Positions 51,484 through 60,745 are shown, counted from the stretch's first letter. The stretch is 64,000 nucleotides of DNA from Nocardia otitidiscaviarum NBRC 14405 (GCF_000308635.1 NZ_BAGD01000106.1:1-64000), one strand, 5' to 3'. Notes: generated from the sequence alone by a model not told the origin. Numbers and translations: made by a program.

Positions 51484-51846
51484 CTAGCCCCGATAGATCT
51501 CTACGTAGGCGTTGGTGGTGATGGCGAGGAGGCCGGGACCGGCTCCCATGCAGCTCGCGGTGATTCGGTCGCCGGAGGGTGTGAACGGGTAGCTGAGCGA
51601 ATGGTAGGGACCGACGGCGTACAGCGGGAACGGGCCGGCGGCGTGGAGACCGAAGCACTCGACGCGCAGGACATAGTTGTCTCCACCGTCGGGCAGACAG
51701 ATCGCAGAGGCTCCGGTGAGATCCCGTTCGACCACGCAATCGTGCGGCGCCGCCGGCGCCGTTCCGGAACCGACGACCGCCGTGAGGGCCAGGCCCGAAA
51801 TGCCGGCGACAGCGAGTCGCGCCGCCGTGATGATCGCCTTCTTCAT
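51484..51846 (-). CDS. Small secreted protein
   Basis: A 120-aa precursor with a clear signal peptide (KKAIITAARLAVAGISGLAL through APAAP; cleavage near residue 33). The mature part of about 87 aa has four Cys and aromatic residues (HDCVVERDLTGASAICLPDG; FPLYAVGPYHSLSYPF). GAGGAATC before ATG 51846 is a good site. It follows the MFS gene on the same strand after 105 bp. Family and function unknown. Confidence 0.65.
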   Translation of the reverse strand: MKKAIITAARLAVAGISGLALTAVVGSGTAPAAPHDCVVERDLTGASAICLPDGGDNYVLRVECFGLHAAGPFPLYAVGPYHSLSYPFTPSGDRITASCMGAGPGLLAITTNAYVEIYRG

Positions 51847-51951
51847 GATGATTCCTCCTGTTTCTCGGTGGTTTTCGTCGAGCGGTGACCCGACGAATCC
51901 GCATGGTGGGTGCGCGGTCGCCCCCGCCGGTTGTGCGTCCCGCTCCGGCGC

Positions 51952-53379
51952 TCACCCGCCCCGGACCGGAGCGGGCTCGCTCGCCGCTGTGGGGTGTTCG
52001 TGCCGCGCCGCGCGACGCCCGGGCAGCGCCGCCGCGGCGAGCACGCCGAGCAGGGTGAGTGCGGCGGCCATGACGACCGTGGTGCGCAGGCCGTCCCCGG
52101 CCGCGACCCGCAGGGCTTCGCCGTCGAGCCCGGCGGTGCCCGCGTTCGCGACGCCGACCAGAATCGCGAGTCCGGTGCCGATACCGACCTGCATCGCGGT
52201 GTTCGCCATCCCACCGGCGGTGCCCTGTTCCCGCGCGGCGACGCCGGTTCCGGCCGCGGCGAACATGGCCGGGAAGACCGTGCCCGTCCCCATGCCGTAC
52301 ACCGCGATTCCAGCCAGGATCGTCCGATAGGACCCGTCGGTGACCATTCCCACCGCGAGCAGGGCACCTCCGGCCGCCGCGAGCACCAAGCCGATGACCA
52401 GGGCGGCGCGGAGGCCGATTCTCACGATGAGCCACTCTGCGGCGAAATTCGCGACCGCGATGACCAGCGACAGGCTCAGAAACACGAGTCCTGTGACCAG
52501 TGCGCTGTAGCGCCACACGTTCTGTAGGAACAGCGTGAGGAAGTAGACGATGTTCTGCACCGTCGCGCCGAACACGAAGATGACCGCCAGCACCGGTCCC
52601 AGCGCGTGGGCCAGCCGCAACGGCATCAGCGGGCTGGCACTGCGCGCTTCGATGACCACGAACGCGGCCAGCAGCGCCACCGCCGCCGCGGCACCCCCGA
52701 GGACAGGTGTCGAGGTCCAGCCGGACTCCGGCCCCTGCGCGACGGTGAATACCAGCAGGGTGATTCCCACGGTTCCGGTGAGCGCACCGGGCACGTCGAA
52801 CCCGCGGCCCCGATCGCGTGGGCCGTCCGGACGCAGCAACCCGAATGCCGCCACCGCGCCGATGACGACCAGCGGGATATTGATCAAGAACACCGCCGGC
52901 CACCCGAAGGCACTGGTCAGCACGCCGCCCAGCAATGCACCGAGGCTGAGCCCGCCCGCACCGGCCATCGCCCAGACCGCGAGCGCGCGAATCCGCTGCG
53001 CACCCTCCGCGAACATGGTGTTGACCAGCGACAAGGTCGCGGGGAACAGCAGCGCCGCACCGGCCCCCTGCAGCGCCCGGGCGACGATCAGCGCGGTCGT
53101 GGTGGTGGCCAGGCCGCCCAGCAGCGACGCGGCGCCGAAAACCACCATGCCGAGGACGAACATCCGCCGCTTGCCGAGCAGATCCGCGGAGCGTCCGCCC
53201 AGCAGCAGCAAGCCGCCGAAGAAGACGGCGTAGGCGCTGACCACCCACTGCATCGAGTGGCCGGAGAAGCCGACGTCGCTGGCTATATCGGGGAGAGCGA
53301 CATAGATGATCGTGAAGTCCAGCGAGGTGATCAGGCTGGAGAAGGCCAATAGGGCCAGGGTTGTCGCAGGGCGTCTCAT
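51952..53379 (-). CDS. MFS drug exporter, DHA2 (14-helix) type
   Basis: A 475-aa proton-driven exporter. Motif A is GGRSADLLGKRRMFVLGMVV (about residues 61-80) and motif C-like GALLGGVLTSAFGWPAVFLI (about residues 127-146), typical of the EmrB/QacA family; hydrophobicity suggests 14 helices. GGAGAAGGA precedes ATG 53379. It starts 19 bp after the FMN reductase stop and shares its promoter, which carries SARP-like repeats. Probably exports an antibiotic-like compound. Confidence 0.92.
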   Translation of the reverse strand: MRRPATTLALLAFSSLITSLDFTIIYVALPDIASDVGFSGHSMQWVVSAYAVFFGGLLLLGGRSADLLGKRRMFVLGMVVFGAASLLGGLATTTTALIVARALQGAGAALLFPATLSLVNTMFAEGAQRIRALAVWAMAGAGGLSLGALLGGVLTSAFGWPAVFLINIPLVVIGAVAAFGLLRPDGPRDRGRGFDVPGALTGTVGITLLVFTVAQGPESGWTSTPVLGGAAAAVALLAAFVVIEARSASPLMPLRLAHALGPVLAVIFVFGATVQNIVYFLTLFLQNVWRYSALVTGLVFLSLSLVIAVANFAAEWLIVRIGLRAALVIGLVLAAAGGALLAVGMVTDGSYRTILAGIAVYGMGTGTVFPAMFAAAGTGVAAREQGTAGGMANTAMQVGIGTGLAILVGVANAGTAGLDGEALRVAAGDGLRTTVVMAAALTLLGVLAAAALPGRRAARHEHPTAASEPAPVRGG

Positions 53380-53398
53380 GGTCTGTCCTTCTCCGGTA

Positions 53399-53971
53399 CT
53401 AGTGCGCATACGGCCGGGTGGCCCGGGCGTCGTGTAGTGCGCGGGCCCACCAGGTGAGTTGGTGGAGCAGTGCGGTCGCGGCGGCTTCCGCGCCGGCGGC
53501 GTCCAGCGGGCGGCCCGCGTCGTCGAACCTGTTCCAGCACGAGTGGAAGCTCACGGTGTTGCGGATGGTGATCGCGTGCAGTTCGCCGAACACCTGGCGC
53601 AATTGCTCGACGGCGCGCAGTCCCCCCGAGACTCCGCCGTAACTGACGAAGGCGATCGGTTTCGCCTTCCACTCGTCGACGTAGGAGTCGATGGCGGTCT
53701 TGAGCGGGGCGGGATAACCGCGGTTGTACTCGGGCGAGACGATCACGAAGGCGTCTGCGCCGGCCAGGCGCGGAGCCAGCGAATCGGTCGCGGCGTCGGT
53801 TTCGTCCAGGACATCGGACAGACCGACGTCGGCGAGATCGATCAGGTCGAGGTCGAGCCCGCCGTGCGCCCTCGCGTGACCGTGGAACCAGGTCGCCACC
53901 GTCGGTCCGAATCGCTGTGCTCGCGTGCTGCCGATGATGATCGCCACGCGCAGGGGATCGGTTGGTTGCAT
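53399..53971 (-). CDS. NADPH-dependent FMN reductase
   Basis: A 190-aa flavodoxin-fold reductase. The FMN phosphate loop is IIGSTRAQRFG (about residues 11-21), and SPEYNRGYPAPLKTAIDSYV (about residues 79-98) is the family signature. It reduces FMN or quinones with NADPH, and could supply reduced flavin to a monooxygenase such as the one at 48418, though it is in a different operon. First gene of a two-gene unit with the MFS exporter, divergent from the SARP regulator. Confidence 0.92.
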   Translation of the reverse strand: MQPTDPLRVAIIIGSTRAQRFGPTVATWFHGHARAHGGLDLDLIDLADVGLSDVLDETDAATDSLAPRLAGADAFVIVSPEYNRGYPAPLKTAIDSYVDEWKAKPIAFVSYGGVSGGLRAVEQLRQVFGELHAITIRNTVSFHSCWNRFDDAGRPLDAAGAEAAATALLHQLTWWARALHDARATRPYAH

Positions 53972-54023
53972 CGCGTCTGCCTTTCCACAGTGAAGTCGAT
54001 CCCCACGACCTTCACGTCCGGGG

Positions 54024-54051
54024 CCTACAGGACCCCTACGACCGACCTACA
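54024..54051. promoter_or_regulatory. Three 11-bp-phased direct repeats (SARP-type binding site)
   Basis: On the minus strand, TGTAGG (54051-54046), CGTAGG (54040-54035) and TGTAGG (54029-54024) are spaced exactly 11 bp apart. SARP activators bind direct repeats with 11-bp periodicity ahead of the -10 region of target promoters. The site is 52-80 bp upstream of the FMN reductase start and 41-69 bp upstream of the divergent SARP gene. A 6-bp dyad GTGAAG/CTTCAC (53990-54015) lies between the repeats and the reductase start. Confidence 0.65.
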
Positions 54052-54092
54052 CGCCGGTCGACCATGCCCGTGCGGTCCGTATCGTCACGGGG

Positions 54093-57000
54093 ATGAGGTT
54101 CGGTGTGCTCGGCCCACTAGAGGTGTGGACGGATCGGGAAGTAGAGGTCGCGATCCCGGCCGGGCAGTTGCGAACGGTGCTCGCCGTACTCCTGGCCCAC
54201 CGCGGTCATTCGGTATCCACCGATCGCCTCGTCGACGTGCTGTGGCCGCGGCGGACTCCCCGGGACGCCGCGGCCGCCTTGCAGGTCAAGGTCTCGCAAC
54301 TGCGCGGTGTGCTCGCCGCCGCCGAGCCGAGCGCTCGCGCTCTGGTGGCATCCGGGCCCGGGGGTTATCGTCTCGATGTCACGGCCGACGCGGTGGACGC
54401 GGGCCGGTTCGAGGCAATGCTGGCATCGACTGCGGGCCTGGACGCGCGCTCGCGGGCGGATGCGTTGACCACCGCGCTCGGTCTCTGGCGCGGCACCCCC
54501 TTCGCCGATGTGGCCGATGCGGAGTTCGCGGCGGTCGAAACGGCGCGCTTGGCGGAACTGCGGATCTCGGCAGTGGAAGCCTGGGCCGCCGCAAGGCTCG
54601 AACTCGGCGAATACACCGATCTGGTAGCGGAATTGGCGCCGCTGGTCGCCGAACATCCGCTGCGGGAACGGCTGTGCGCCGCGTATCTGCGCGCGCTGTA
54701 CGGATCCGGGCGGCAGAGTGAGGCCCTCGCCGCTTTCACCGAGTTGCGGGAACGATTGCGCGCCGAACTCGGCATCGATCCCGGCCCCGAGATCGCCGAG
54801 GTGCATCGGGCTATCCTCACGCAGGACCCGGCGCTCACGCCGCGTCCGACCACCATACCGACGAACCTGCCCGGCCAGTTGACCGAACTGATCGGTCGGG
54901 CCGAAGCGGTGCACGAGGTGCACGGCCTGGTCGGCGACTACCGGTTGGTGACCCTCGTCGGACCCGGCGGAGTCGGCAAGACTCGACTCTCGATCGAGGC
55001 GGCGCGCGGACTGATCACCGACCACCCCGACGGCGTGTGGTTCGTCGAGCTCGCCGGGATGAACCCGACGACCGTCGCCCGCACTTCCATTCTGGACACC
55101 TTGCACGCGGTGATCGGAATCCGCGGTGACAGCCGGACCGCCGCCGGTCGGCTCGACCGACTCGTCACCGCGTGGGACGGCAAACAGGTGCTGCTCGTCC
55201 TCGACAATTGCGAGCATCTGGTCGCCGTGATCGCCGACCTGACCGAGCAACTCCTGCGGTCGGTGCCCGGTCTCCGGATCCTGGCCACCAGCCGGGAACC
55301 ACTCGGCGTCTCCGGTGAAGCCGTCTATCCGGTCGCCGCGCTCGAACTGCCGTACTCGCCCGCTGATATCGGCGTGGCGGCACTGCCGAAGTTCAGTGCC
55401 GTCCGGCTGTTCACGGCTCGCGCGGCGGCCGCTTCCCCCGGTTTCGCCATCGACGCGGGAAACGCCGCGGCCGTCGCGACAATCTGTCGCCGACTCGACG
55501 GAATCCCGCTGGCCCTGGAGCTGGCCGCCGCCCGGGTGCGGGCGTTCGGCGTCCGCGAATTGGCGGCGCGGATGGACGATCGATTCGAGCTGTTGGTCGC
55601 CGGACGCCGGAGCGGGCCCGGCCGCCAGCAGACACTGCGCGCGGTCATCGACTGGAGCTGGGAGCAGCTGACCGAACCGGAACAGGCCGTGCTACGCAGG
55701 CTCTCGGTCCACAGCGACGGGTTCGGGCTGACGGCGGCCGAATGCGTCTGTGCGAGTAAGGATCTCGCCCCGGAACGGATCGCGGACCTGCTCGCCCGCC
55801 TGGTCGACCGCTCGCTGGTCGCGATGACCGACACCGCAGCGGGCCCACGCTACCGGCTGTTGGAATCGGTCGCGATGTACTGCTCGGATCGACTGTCGGA
55901 GGCCGGTGAGACCGACTTGCTGCACACGGTGCGCAACGAGTACTACACGGCGTTGTCCGAGCGGGCGCACGCACAACTTCGGGGGGCCGACCAGCGGCGT
56001 TGGCTGGCAGTGCTGGATATCGAGTACCCGAATCTGCGTTCCGTCGTAGAGGATTCGGTGCGGCGCGGCGATTCCGGCGTCGCGCTGCGCCTCGTCGGCG
56101 CGCTGGCCTGGTACTGGTTTCTCCGCGGCCGGATCGGGGAGGGCATCCGACAACTCGACGCGGCGCTCGGCACCGGCCGGGAGGCCGCCCCCACACTGTG
56201 GGCGCGGGCCAATGGCTGGCGCTCGGCGCTCACGCTGCTCAGCATTGCCGCGCCCGACCGGCCGGATCTGGTCGAGGCCGGACTCGCGGGATTCGACGGA
56301 GTGAGCGATCCGTCGGGCCGTGCGTTCACCGAATGGATCCTCGGCGAGGTGCTGCTCGGCGGCGGCGACCAATCGGTGAGCGCCATGCTGGCTCAGCGGT
56401 CTCTGGCGGGCTTCCACACGTCCGGGGACCAGTGGGGTATCGCCGCCGCGCTCAGCAGCGCCGCCCATCACGCCATGCTCCGCGGCGACTTGGCGGCCAT
56501 GGCCCGCGACGCGACCGAAAGTGCCCGCCTTTTCGCGGTGCTGGGCGATCGATGGGGCCAGCTGCGCGCCGATGAACTGCTCGGCCGACACGCCGAGATC
56601 ATCGGTGACTACGCCGAGTCCACGCGTCTGCGCCGCGACGGACTGCACCGGGCCGAGGAACTCGGACTGTGGCCGCGGGCGGCCGATATGATGTCGGGGC
56701 TGGGTCGGCTCGCCCTGCTCGCGGGCGACCTGACCCAAGCGCGAGTACTGCACGAACGCGCCCTCGAACTCTCGGTGAGCCAGGGTCACGAACCCGGCCG
56801 GATCTTCGCGGCGGTCGGCCTCGGCATCGGCGCGAGACGCGAAGGACGCCTCGACGAGGCCGAGAAATACACCCGAGCGTCCCTGGACTGGAACCGCGAA
56901 GTCGACTACGCGCCCGGTATCGCCCACAGCCTCGCCGAACTCGGGTTCATCGCCGAACTGCGCGGCGATCCCGAGCAGGCTCACGCCTACCATCGGGAAG

Positions 57001-57302
57001 GCCTGGCGGTGGCCCGGCGGATCGGTGATCCCCGCGCGATAGCCCTCGCACAAGAGGGTCTCGCGGGTGCCGCGGCCCTCGCCGGGCACATCGGACGCGC
57101 CCGCCGCCTGCTCCGCACGGCGGCAGCGGCGCGCGATGCGGCGGGAGCACCACTGCCCGGACCAGAACGTACGGATGTGGACCGCATCATGGCGGCGATC
57201 AGCGCCGCCTCCGATCACCCCGCACGAGCCACGGTGGGCAGTACCCAGGAGCTGGGCGGCCGAGGCGGCCACCCACTCGATGGCTTCGACGGAACTCGCT
57301 AG
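54093..57302 (+). CDS. AfsR/SARP family regulator with NB-ARC-type ATPase and TPRs
   Basis: A 1069-aa activator. Residues 1-90 are the winged helix (MRFGVLGPLEVWTDREVEVA), 95-240 the BTAD, about 265-560 a NB-ARC/AAA ATPase with Walker A GPGGVGKTR (about residues 290-298) and VLLVLDNCEHL Walker B, and 640-1040 TPR-like repeats. It probably drives the divergent FMN reductase-MFS operon through the phased repeats at 54024-54051. Its stop codon shares the CTAG with that of the convergent desaturase gene (4-bp overlap at 57299-57302). Confidence 0.93.
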   Translation: MRFGVLGPLEVWTDREVEVAIPAGQLRTVLAVLLAHRGHSVSTDRLVDVLWPRRTPRDAAAALQVKVSQLRGVLAAAEPSARALVASGPGGYRLDVTADAVDAGRFEAMLASTAGLDARSRADALTTALGLWRGTPFADVADAEFAAVETARLAELRISAVEAWAAARLELGEYTDLVAELAPLVAEHPLRERLCAAYLRALYGSGRQSEALAAFTELRERLRAELGIDPGPEIAEVHRAILTQDPALTPRPTTIPTNLPGQLTELIGRAEAVHEVHGLVGDYRLVTLVGPGGVGKTRLSIEAARGLITDHPDGVWFVELAGMNPTTVARTSILDTLHAVIGIRGDSRTAAGRLDRLVTAWDGKQVLLVLDNCEHLVAVIADLTEQLLRSVPGLRILATSREPLGVSGEAVYPVAALELPYSPADIGVAALPKFSAVRLFTARAAAASPGFAIDAGNAAAVATICRRLDGIPLALELAAARVRAFGVRELAARMDDRFELLVAGRRSGPGRQQTLRAVIDWSWEQLTEPEQAVLRRLSVHSDGFGLTAAECVCASKDLAPERIADLLARLVDRSLVAMTDTAAGPRYRLLESVAMYCSDRLSEAGETDLLHTVRNEYYTALSERAHAQLRGADQRRWLAVLDIEYPNLRSVVEDSVRRGDSGVALRLVGALAWYWFLRGRIGEGIRQLDAALGTGREAAPTLWARANGWRSALTLLSIAAPDRPDLVEAGLAGFDGVSDPSGRAFTEWILGEVLLGGGDQSVSAMLAQRSLAGFHTSGDQWGIAAALSSAAHHAMLRGDLAAMARDATESARLFAVLGDRWGQLRADELLGRHAEIIGDYAESTRLRRDGLHRAEELGLWPRAADMMSGLGRLALLAGDLTQARVLHERALELSVSQGHEPGRIFAAVGLGIGARREGRLDEAEKYTRASLDWNREVDYAPGIAHSLAELGFIAELRGDPEQAHAYHREGLAVARRIGDPRAIALAQEGLAGAAALAGHIGRARRLLRTAAAARDAAGAPLPGPERTDVDRIMAAISAASDHPARATVGSTQELGGRGGHPLDGFDGTR

Positions 57303-58174
57303 CGGGCGACGACCAGGCGCAGGGATTCCAGTTCGGTGCGGGCCTGTTCGCCGGTGTCGCCGAGGTCGGTGCGACCGAAGACGTTCCAGCGCTCCAGCAG
57401 GGGGGCGTAGACGAGTTCGGGTTCCTTGGCGCGGTCGTAGATGCCCGCGGCGGCGAGAACCTCATCGCTGCTGCGGCCGTCGGTGAGGGTGGCCTCGGGG
57501 ACCCGGAAGTCGGCGATGCGGTCGGCGATGGCACGCATGGTCTGGTCCGGGAAGCGGTCCAGGGCGGCGGAGATCAGGTTGGCGAAGAATTCCGCCTGGA
57601 GTTCATCGTCGACGGCGATGCGCCGGGCGATCTCGGTGACCAGGGGGTTCTCGCCGAGTGCCTCGGTATTGCGATGCCGCACCGCGGACGCGGTCTCCTC
57701 GAGGGCGCAGACCGCCAGCACGTCCAGCAGGTGCATGGGCGGGCGGCGGAAGCCGCGGGTCATATGCTCCATGCGCATCCGCTCCAACTCCACCGGATCC
57801 ACCGCGCGGGTGACCATGAGGTAGTTGCGGATGAGGATCTCGTGCCGGTTCTCCTCCGCGGTCCACCGACCGACCCAGCGCCACCACGGGCCGCGCCGCA
57901 GGTGCTTGCCCAGCTCCCGGTGGTAGGACGGCAGGTTGTCGGCGATGAGCACGCTGACGGTGAGCGCCAGTTTCGCGGTCTCGCTCAGCTCGGATTGCGC
58001 GGGATCCCAGTCGATCCCACCGAGGAAGGCGAAATTGCGACCGTCGTCCCAGGGCACGTAGTCATGCGGCTGCCACCCCGCGGCAGCGGCGATGTGGCGG
58101 GTCAGATTGGTCTCCACCTCCGGCGCGAGTGCGTCGAGGAGGTCGCGGTCGGACAGCACGTTCTGCACCGGCAC
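57299..58174 (-). CDS. desA2: Acyl-ACP desaturase-like protein (DesA2 type) with altered diiron site
   Basis: A 291-aa ferritin-like helical protein. NFAFLGGIDWDPAQSELSET, DNLPSYHRELG and WTAEENRHEILIRNYLMVTR (EExxH, about residues 104-108) match soluble fatty-acyl-ACP desaturases, in the DesA2 subgroup. Other expected iron ligands are changed: the Glu normally just before DNLPSYH is Ala (LIADNLPSYH), and the second ExxH reads DELQ in VDDELQAEFF. A normal desaturase reaction is therefore doubtful. Its position next to phoH2 and glyA matches Rv1093-Rv1095 of M. tuberculosis from memory. Confidence 0.85.
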   Translation of the reverse strand: MPVQNVLSDRDLLDALAPEVETNLTRHIAAAAGWQPHDYVPWDDGRNFAFLGGIDWDPAQSELSETAKLALTVSVLIADNLPSYHRELGKHLRRGPWWRWVGRWTAEENRHEILIRNYLMVTRAVDPVELERMRMEHMTRGFRRPPMHLLDVLAVCALEETASAVRHRNTEALGENPLVTEIARRIAVDDELQAEFFANLISAALDRFPDQTMRAIADRIADFRVPEATLTDGRSSDEVLAAAGIYDRAKEPELVYAPLLERWNVFGRTDLGDTGEQARTELESLRLVVAR

Positions 58175-58477
58175 AATCTAGCGGCTGCGCGGCAAACATG
58201 GGGATCTTCGCGCCGTATTCACAACGGCTATCGCAAAACCCAGCATCGCGCCGCGTGTCGCCATCCCGTGAAGCGTGTCGCGCGCGCCGCACGAGGGGTC
58301 CCCCGCGGCGCTCCGCGAAACTCCAGCGCCCCGCCGACCAGTCGGTACCGAGCACCTCTCCGCCCGGAGGCTTCCGGGAAACGCGGCACAGCGCGCGGTG
58401 CGGGCCGTCCCCGGGCACGAATCGAGCGGCAGAAACGCCTCGGGCTCGGGTACGCCCGAACCCGAGGCGGCGGGACA
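58175..58477. other. 303-bp intergenic region
   Basis: Upstream of the desA2-like gene (start 58174) and downstream of the LGFP lipoprotein gene. It holds the terminator hairpin at 58437-58468. The remaining part should contain the desA2 promoter; I see no clear -35/-10 pair or operator. Confidence 0.45.
58437..58468 (-). terminator. Terminator hairpin after the LGFP lipoprotein gene
   Basis: GCCTCGGGCTCGGG (58437-58450) pairs with CCCGAACCCGAGGC (58455-58468) in 13 of 14 positions, with a 4-nt TACG loop. It begins 10 bp beyond the stop codon of the leftward gene at 58478. I-shaped terminator without a U-tract. Confidence 0.65.
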
Positions 58478-59047
58478 CTACTTCTCGGTCACCGTGATCT
58501 GGCGGTCCACCCAGGTGATGGTGCCGCCGGTGAAATCGCTCTGCTTACCGCCCGCGATATCCATCTCGTCGGTGGTCGGGTAGCCGAGCTTGCCGCCGGG
58601 ACCGCCGTTCGCCATCCAGGCGTCCCGGATCTCACCCCAGACGATGTGCGCACCGGTGTCCGGGCTGCTGTAGATGGCTCCGCCCTCGAACGCCTGCATG
58701 GTGCCGCCACCGGGAGCGTCCTGCGATTCACCGGTGGGTTCGCCCAGCGGGCTCGTCACGCCGCCGACGGCGTTGTACTTCTCCAGAATCGAGCCGGACA
58801 CCTCGATGTCCCCGGCGGCGGTGGGGATCTTCGTTGTCGGGGTGTCGTCGCGGTCGGTCTCGTTGCGGTCGGTCTCGTTGTCGTGGGTATCGTCGGCGTG
58901 TTCGGTGGCCGTGGCCATCGCCGTGGTCGTCGCCATCCCGGTGTCGGGCTTGGCATCCTTGTCGTCCTTGGCGCAGCCGGCGAGCGGCAGCGCCACCAGG
59001 GCGATCGCGGTCATGAATCCGGCCGTGCGTCGAGCGAAGTGGTGCAT
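58478..59047 (-). CDS. LGFP-repeat lipoprotein
   Basis: A 189-aa lipoprotein. The signal peptide ends with lipobox LPLAGCAKD (Cys near residue 25). A hydrophilic linker with repeated DRNETDRDD-like sequence follows (about residues 45-75). The C-terminal domain has LGFP-type repeats (LEKYNAVGGVTSPLGEPTGE; AWMANGGPGGKLGYPTTDE). LGFP repeats bind the cell envelope of mycolic-acid bacteria, as in mycolyltransferase tails. GGGAGG lies 6 bp before ATG 59047, which excludes ATG 59053. It lies downstream of phoH2 in the same direction. Confidence 0.85.
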   Translation of the reverse strand: MHHFARRTAGFMTAIALVALPLAGCAKDDKDAKPDTGMATTTAMATATEHADDTHDNETDRNETDRDDTPTTKIPTAAGDIEVSGSILEKYNAVGGVTSPLGEPTGESQDAPGGGTMQAFEGGAIYSSPDTGAHIVWGEIRDAWMANGGPGGKLGYPTTDEMDIAGGKQSDFTGGTITWVDRQITVTEK

Positions 59048-59235
59048 GGTCATCCTCCCGCTACGGGCCGCACGGAGGTGCCGCGTTGCCACGACACCTC
59101 CGGCGACTCAGATCGACATTCGGCAGCTGTTCGGCAAACCGTCGCTGTCAGCCGAAATCAGCTTCGAGCAGGTACTTTGCCGGAATATACCCGTCGACCT
59201 GTGAGGCAAACCACACGCCCGGCAATAGCCGGGGA

Positions 59236-60624
59236 TCAGGCGTTGGGCCCGTACTCCTCCAGCATCTCGGTGACCAGAGCGGCGATCGGGGAACGCTCGC
59301 TGCGGGTCAGTGTGATGTGGGCGAACAGCGGATGCCCCTTCAGCTTCTCGATCACGGCGGCCACGCCGTCGTGCCGACCGACCCGGAGGTTGTCGCGCTG
59401 CGCCACATCGTGGGTGAGCACCACCCGCGATCCCGTGCCCAGACGGCTGAGCACGGTGAGCAGCACATTGCGTTCCAGCGACTGCGCCTCGTCCACGATC
59501 ACGAAGGAGTCGTGCAGCGACCGACCGCGAATGTGGGTGAGCGGCAGCACCTCCAGCATGCCGCGCGACTGCACCTCCTCCATCACCTCCTGGCTGGCGA
59601 GACCCTCGAGGGTGTCGAAGACGGCCTGCGCCCACGGCCCCATCTTCTCGCTCTCCGAACCGGGCAGGTAACCCAGATCCTGGCCGCCGACCGCGTACAG
59701 CGGGCGGAACACCACGACCTTGCGGTGCGACCGACGCTCCAGCACGGCTTCCAGACCGGCCATCAGCGCCAGCGCCGACTTACCGGTACCGGCGCGGCCG
59801 CCCATGGACACGATGCCGACGCTCTCGTCCAGCAGCAGGTCCAGGGCGATGCGCTGTTCGGCGGAGCGGCCGTGCAGACCGAACGCCTCGCGATCACCGC
59901 GCACCAGCTGCACCCGCTTGTCCGGGGTAACCCGGGCCAGTGCGCTGCCGTTGGTGCCGAGTAGCCGAATGCCGGTGTGGCACGGCAGGTCCCGGGCCTC
60001 GTCCAGATCGATGACGGAGTCGGCGTAGAGCTTGTCCACCACCGCCGCACTGACATCCAGCTCGGTCATACCGGTCCAGCCGGAGGTGACCACATCCTGG
60101 GCGTGGTACTCGTCGGCGGCCAAGCCGACCGCACTCGCCTTGACGCGCAGCGGAATGTCCTTGGACACCAGCACGACTCGATGACCCTCGGCGGCCAGAT
60201 TCAGCGCACAGGCCAGAATCCGGGAGTCGTTGGTATCGGTGCGGAATCCGACCGGCAGCACCTCCGGATCGGTGTGGTTCAGCTCGACCTGCAAGGTCCC
60301 ACCGTCGACGCCGACCGGAATCTCCTGGTCGAGTCGTCCGTGCTGGAGTCGGAGATCGTCCAGCATGCGCAGTGCCTCGCGGGCGAACCAGCCCAGTTCG
60401 TGGTGGTGGCGTTTGGCCTCGAGCTCGCTGATCACCACGATCGGCAGCACCACATGATGCTCACCGAAGCGGGTGACAGCCCAAGGGTCCGACAGCAACA
60501 CCGAGGTGTCCACGACAAAGGTTTTACGTCCGGATTCGGACGACTGCGAGGCGCGAACTCCCTTTCCGGTGCTCGCGGTGCGGGCATCCCTGCTGGGAGC
60601 GGTTACGGAGCGTGCATCAGTCAC
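59236..60624 (-). CDS. phoH2: PhoH2-type protein: PIN RNase domain fused to PhoH ATPase/RNA helicase
   Basis: A 462-aa fusion. The PIN nuclease domain (about residues 35-170) begins KTFVVDTSVLLSDPWAVTRF and has DTNDSRILACALNL, with the acidic residues for Mg-dependent RNA cleavage. The PhoH ATPase (about 225-460) has Walker A GRAGTGKSAL (about 275-284) and SFVIVDEAQSLERN. Mycobacterial PhoH2 is an RNA-unwinding RNase paired with a small antitoxin, PhoAT. AAAGGAG precedes GTG 60624. No clear PhoAT-like gene is visible upstream, only a 17-codon frame. Confidence 0.95.
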   Translation of the reverse strand: MTDARSVTAPSRDARTASTGKGVRASQSSESGRKTFVVDTSVLLSDPWAVTRFGEHHVVLPIVVISELEAKRHHHELGWFAREALRMLDDLRLQHGRLDQEIPVGVDGGTLQVELNHTDPEVLPVGFRTDTNDSRILACALNLAAEGHRVVLVSKDIPLRVKASAVGLAADEYHAQDVVTSGWTGMTELDVSAAVVDKLYADSVIDLDEARDLPCHTGIRLLGTNGSALARVTPDKRVQLVRGDREAFGLHGRSAEQRIALDLLLDESVGIVSMGGRAGTGKSALALMAGLEAVLERRSHRKVVVFRPLYAVGGQDLGYLPGSESEKMGPWAQAVFDTLEGLASQEVMEEVQSRGMLEVLPLTHIRGRSLHDSFVIVDEAQSLERNVLLTVLSRLGTGSRVVLTHDVAQRDNLRVGRHDGVAAVIEKLKGHPLFAHITLTRSERSPIAALVTEMLEEYGPNA

Positions 60625-60691
60625 GGTGGGCTCCTTTGTCACCCACGCGGCCCCGCGCGGGTGTTCTCGCTGGGCCGGTCCGCCCTGTAGG

Positions 60692-60745
60692 TCAGTCGAC
60701 CCGAGGGCCGGGTGCCGGCCCCCTCGCACTGAGTTGCTCAGTCAC
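60692..60745 (-). other. Possible 17-codon leader frame upstream of phoH2
   Basis: A GTG at 60745, preceded by GGGAGG at 8-bp spacing, opens a frame encoding TEQLSARGPAPGPRVD and stopping at 60692, 67 bp before the phoH2 start. It could be a leader peptide or part of the regulation of phoH2. It does not resemble PhoAT as far as I can tell, and may be chance. Confidence 0.25.
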
